64,000 bases of DNA, taken from positions 115,702 through 179,701 of the forward strand of contig JAFXTS010000003.1 in the NCBI GenBank assembly GCA_017535665.1, given 5' to 3'. Each line of letters opens with the position of its first letter. Within the stretch, counting starts at the first letter, position 1. Positions 62,684-64,000 of the stretch are shown in pieces. The stretch comes from Bacteroidales bacterium (GTDB lineage Bacteria; Bacteroidota; Bacteroidia; Bacteroidales; WCHB1-69). The notes beneath the pieces are model-generated. The model saw only the letters and a program-made list of their open reading frames with translations. It was not told where the DNA came from and ran no database searches. The position numbers and the translations under genes are program-made.

Positions 62684-64000
62684 TTCACTAGTGTCTCTTA
62701 AAAAATTTAACAATTAAAATTCAATTTCAAGTTGACCGTCATCAGTTCCATCATCAGTTCCTCGTCCGAAGAGTTCCGGCAGGTCGTCTTTGACCAACAA
62801 GGAGCTTCCGAGTATGCGCAGTACCTGAGCCACAGGCCTGCCAAGTTGGAGGTCGTGCTCGATAATTGCAATGAGGCAGTATGTGATGATGGCGACGTGA
62901 ATCTGTATCCTGACAGCATTCTCGGTATCACCCCAGAAAGACTTGACTTGGAGATGCTGCTTGATCCATTTGAAGAAAAGTTCCACCTGCCAGCGGTAGC
63001 GGTAAAGCAGGGCAATGTCCTTGCCTGCGAGATAGAAGTTGTTGGTGTAGTAGACGAAAGACTGCCCAAGGTCGGAAGCGTAGTAGACAATTCTTCTGAT
63101 TTCAGTTGGGTAATTCCCTCTATTTCTGTTACCGGTGAAACGAATTGTCTGGTCAAGCAAGACGTTGTCTTCTCCATTGACAGCCTCGTCTCCGTCGACA
63201 ATCTCGAAATTTGGATGCCGTTTCTCGCGGATGACGAAGAAAGCCCCACAGAGATGTATGGCGGAAAGTCTTGCGAGGTCGAAATATCCCCGGTCAAAAA
63301 TGTATACAGCATTGGATTCATACCCAATACTGTCCATGAATTTGGTGTCATGCACGTTGGCATTGGTGATGCGATAGAATACAGGTATCTCTGTTGCGAT
63401 GTCAATCTGAGTGTGGACTTTGATGCCGGACTTGGTACTGCGGAAGCGTGCCCAACGAAAGACGGACATGCAGAGGTCGATTGTGGTGGAATCGACAGCG
63501 TAGAAGCGTCCGTGAAGTTCAAACTCCTTGGTGATTCGTCTTCGCTGAGCAAGAGACACCATATAGAAAGCGAATTCCTCGAAGATTCGAGGCTCACGGA
63601 GCATATTGGCTTTCGAGAGGGTGTTCCTGACAACGGTTGCCGCACCAAATCCGAGATAGAAAGACCTTTTAGCATGAGCAGTTGTTATATCTGTAAGTTC
63701 CCTGAGGCTTCTGCAGCCTATGAGTTGCCCGAACATGAGCACAAGCAGGTGGTTCCAATGGGAGAAACCCCATCCATGGGTCCTGTCCGGGTACTTCGCG
63801 ACAATCCTCCTGAATTGCCGTTGTGGCAAGTACATTGTGATTTGAGCAAAAACATAACTTCCTGTATGCATAACCGGTCTGATTTCGATTCAGACCATAA
63901 TATACGCATTTCAAAAGTCGGACACAAGTTTTGTTGCTCAAAACACTATGCATAAGAATATTATAAATTAATTTAACAATAATTAAGAGACACTAGTGAA
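62684..64000 (-). mobile_element. IS4-family insertion sequence, right end at the window edge
   Basis: Perfect 18-bp terminal inverted repeats, TTCACTAGTGTCTCTTAA, lie at 62684-62701 and (inverted) 63983-64000, around a single transposase gene. The right repeat reaches the last base of the window, so a longer repeat and any target duplication cannot be seen. The element is about 1.32 kb. Confidence 0.85.
62714..63871 (-). CDS. IS4-family transposase with DUF4372-type N-terminus
   Basis: A 385-residue DDE transposase. The N-terminal part (MHTGSYVFAQITMYLPQRQF) matches DUF4372 proteins. The catalytic residues are Asp in YAVDSTTIDL, Asp in IFDRGYFD, and Glu in the YREK signature YRYRWQVELFFKWIK, with the Y-x2-R-x3-E-x6-K spacing exact. 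It looks full length and undisrupted, so it may be active. An antisense frame of more than 400 codons covers it but is a by-product. Confidence 0.93.
   Translation of the reverse strand: MHTGSYVFAQITMYLPQRQFRRIVAKYPDRTHGWGFSHWNHLLVLMFGQLIGCRSLRELTDITTAHAKRSFYLGFGAATVVRNTLSKANMLREPRIFEEFAFYMVSLAQRRRITKEFELHGRFYAVDSTTIDLCMSVFRWARFRSTKSGIKVHTQIDIATEIPVFYRITNANVHDTKFMDSIGYESNAVYIFDRGYFDLARLSAIHLCGAFFVIREKRHPNFEIVDGDEAVNGEDNVLLDQTIRFTGNRNRGNYPTEIRRIVYYASDLGQSFVYYTNNFYLAGKDIALLYRYRWQVELFFKWIKQHLQVKSFWGDTENAVRIQIHVAIITYCLIAIIEHDLQLGRPVAQVLRILGSSLLVKDDLPELFGRGTDDGTDDGQLEIEF

Noticed and set aside
62732..63955. 407-codon plus-strand frame covering the transposase
   Set aside because: It is the antisense shadow of a recognisable IS4 transposase and has no protein motifs or start signals of its own.

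Overview
The window comes from a member of the Bacteroidetes, most likely Bacteroidales. Three lines of evidence agree. Many genes are preceded by the Bacteroidetes -7 promoter element TAnnTTTG rather than a sigma70 -10 box. Secreted proteins end in type IX secretion (T9SS) sorting domains. The gene content is typical of the phylum: S46 dipeptidyl peptidases, Rnf, DUF4831, DUF6769, and Mpl-type murein ligase. The species cannot be named from the sequence alone. All genes except the first look intact, and no rRNA or CRISPR array is present.

Layout. 1-5.6 kb (minus strand): a truncated surface protein, an FKBP isomerase with a metal-chelate binding lipoprotein, lipoate ligase, queH with a sugar-kinase-like gene, and a lipoprotein. 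5.7-11.5 kb (plus): rnfD-rnfG-rnfE-rnfA without rnfB/rnfC, two envelope genes, and queA. 11.5-18.4 kb (minus): a DUF6769-cusB-cusA-cusC heavy-metal efflux operon and an AlaX-like editing protein. 18.4-22.4 kb (plus): a type III restriction-modification pair behind a long, densely structured leader. 22.5-24.3 kb: two copies of a hairpin-rich dispersed repeat and a BASS-type transporter. 24.4-33.9 kb (plus): a T9SS cargo protein, the isolated str block (rpsL-rpsG-fusA-rpsJ), recO, a third copy of the repeat, dut and mpl. 34.0-43.8 kb (minus): tandem S46 peptidases, a large secreted protein of unknown role, an M16 homologue without its zinc motif, and cysS. 43.9-46.1 kb (plus): thrS and a tRNA-Ala. 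46.1-62.2 kb (minus): a 2488-residue modular T9SS adhesin, trxB, a carboxyltransferase subunit, rseP, dxr, aroA and an outer-membrane barrel protein. 62.3-64.0 kb: an array of hairpins and an IS4-family element whose right inverted repeat ends at the window edge.

How the genes work together. queA makes epoxyqueuosine and queH reduces it to queuosine. Secreted S46 peptidases and several large exported proteins fit a peptide-using organism with an elaborate surface. Rnf couples ferredoxin/NAD redox chemistry to ion pumping, but its soluble electron-input subunits must be encoded elsewhere if the complex works.

Most worth a second look: (1) the roughly 220-base leader of five hairpins before the type III methylase, with G-U pairs that suggest a functional RNA; (2) a three-copy modular intergenic repeat in which copies differ in sequence but keep pairing; (3) breaks in normally conserved operons (rnf and str/S10); (4) conserved families that have lost their hallmark residues (the biotinyl lysine and the M16 HxxEH motif).
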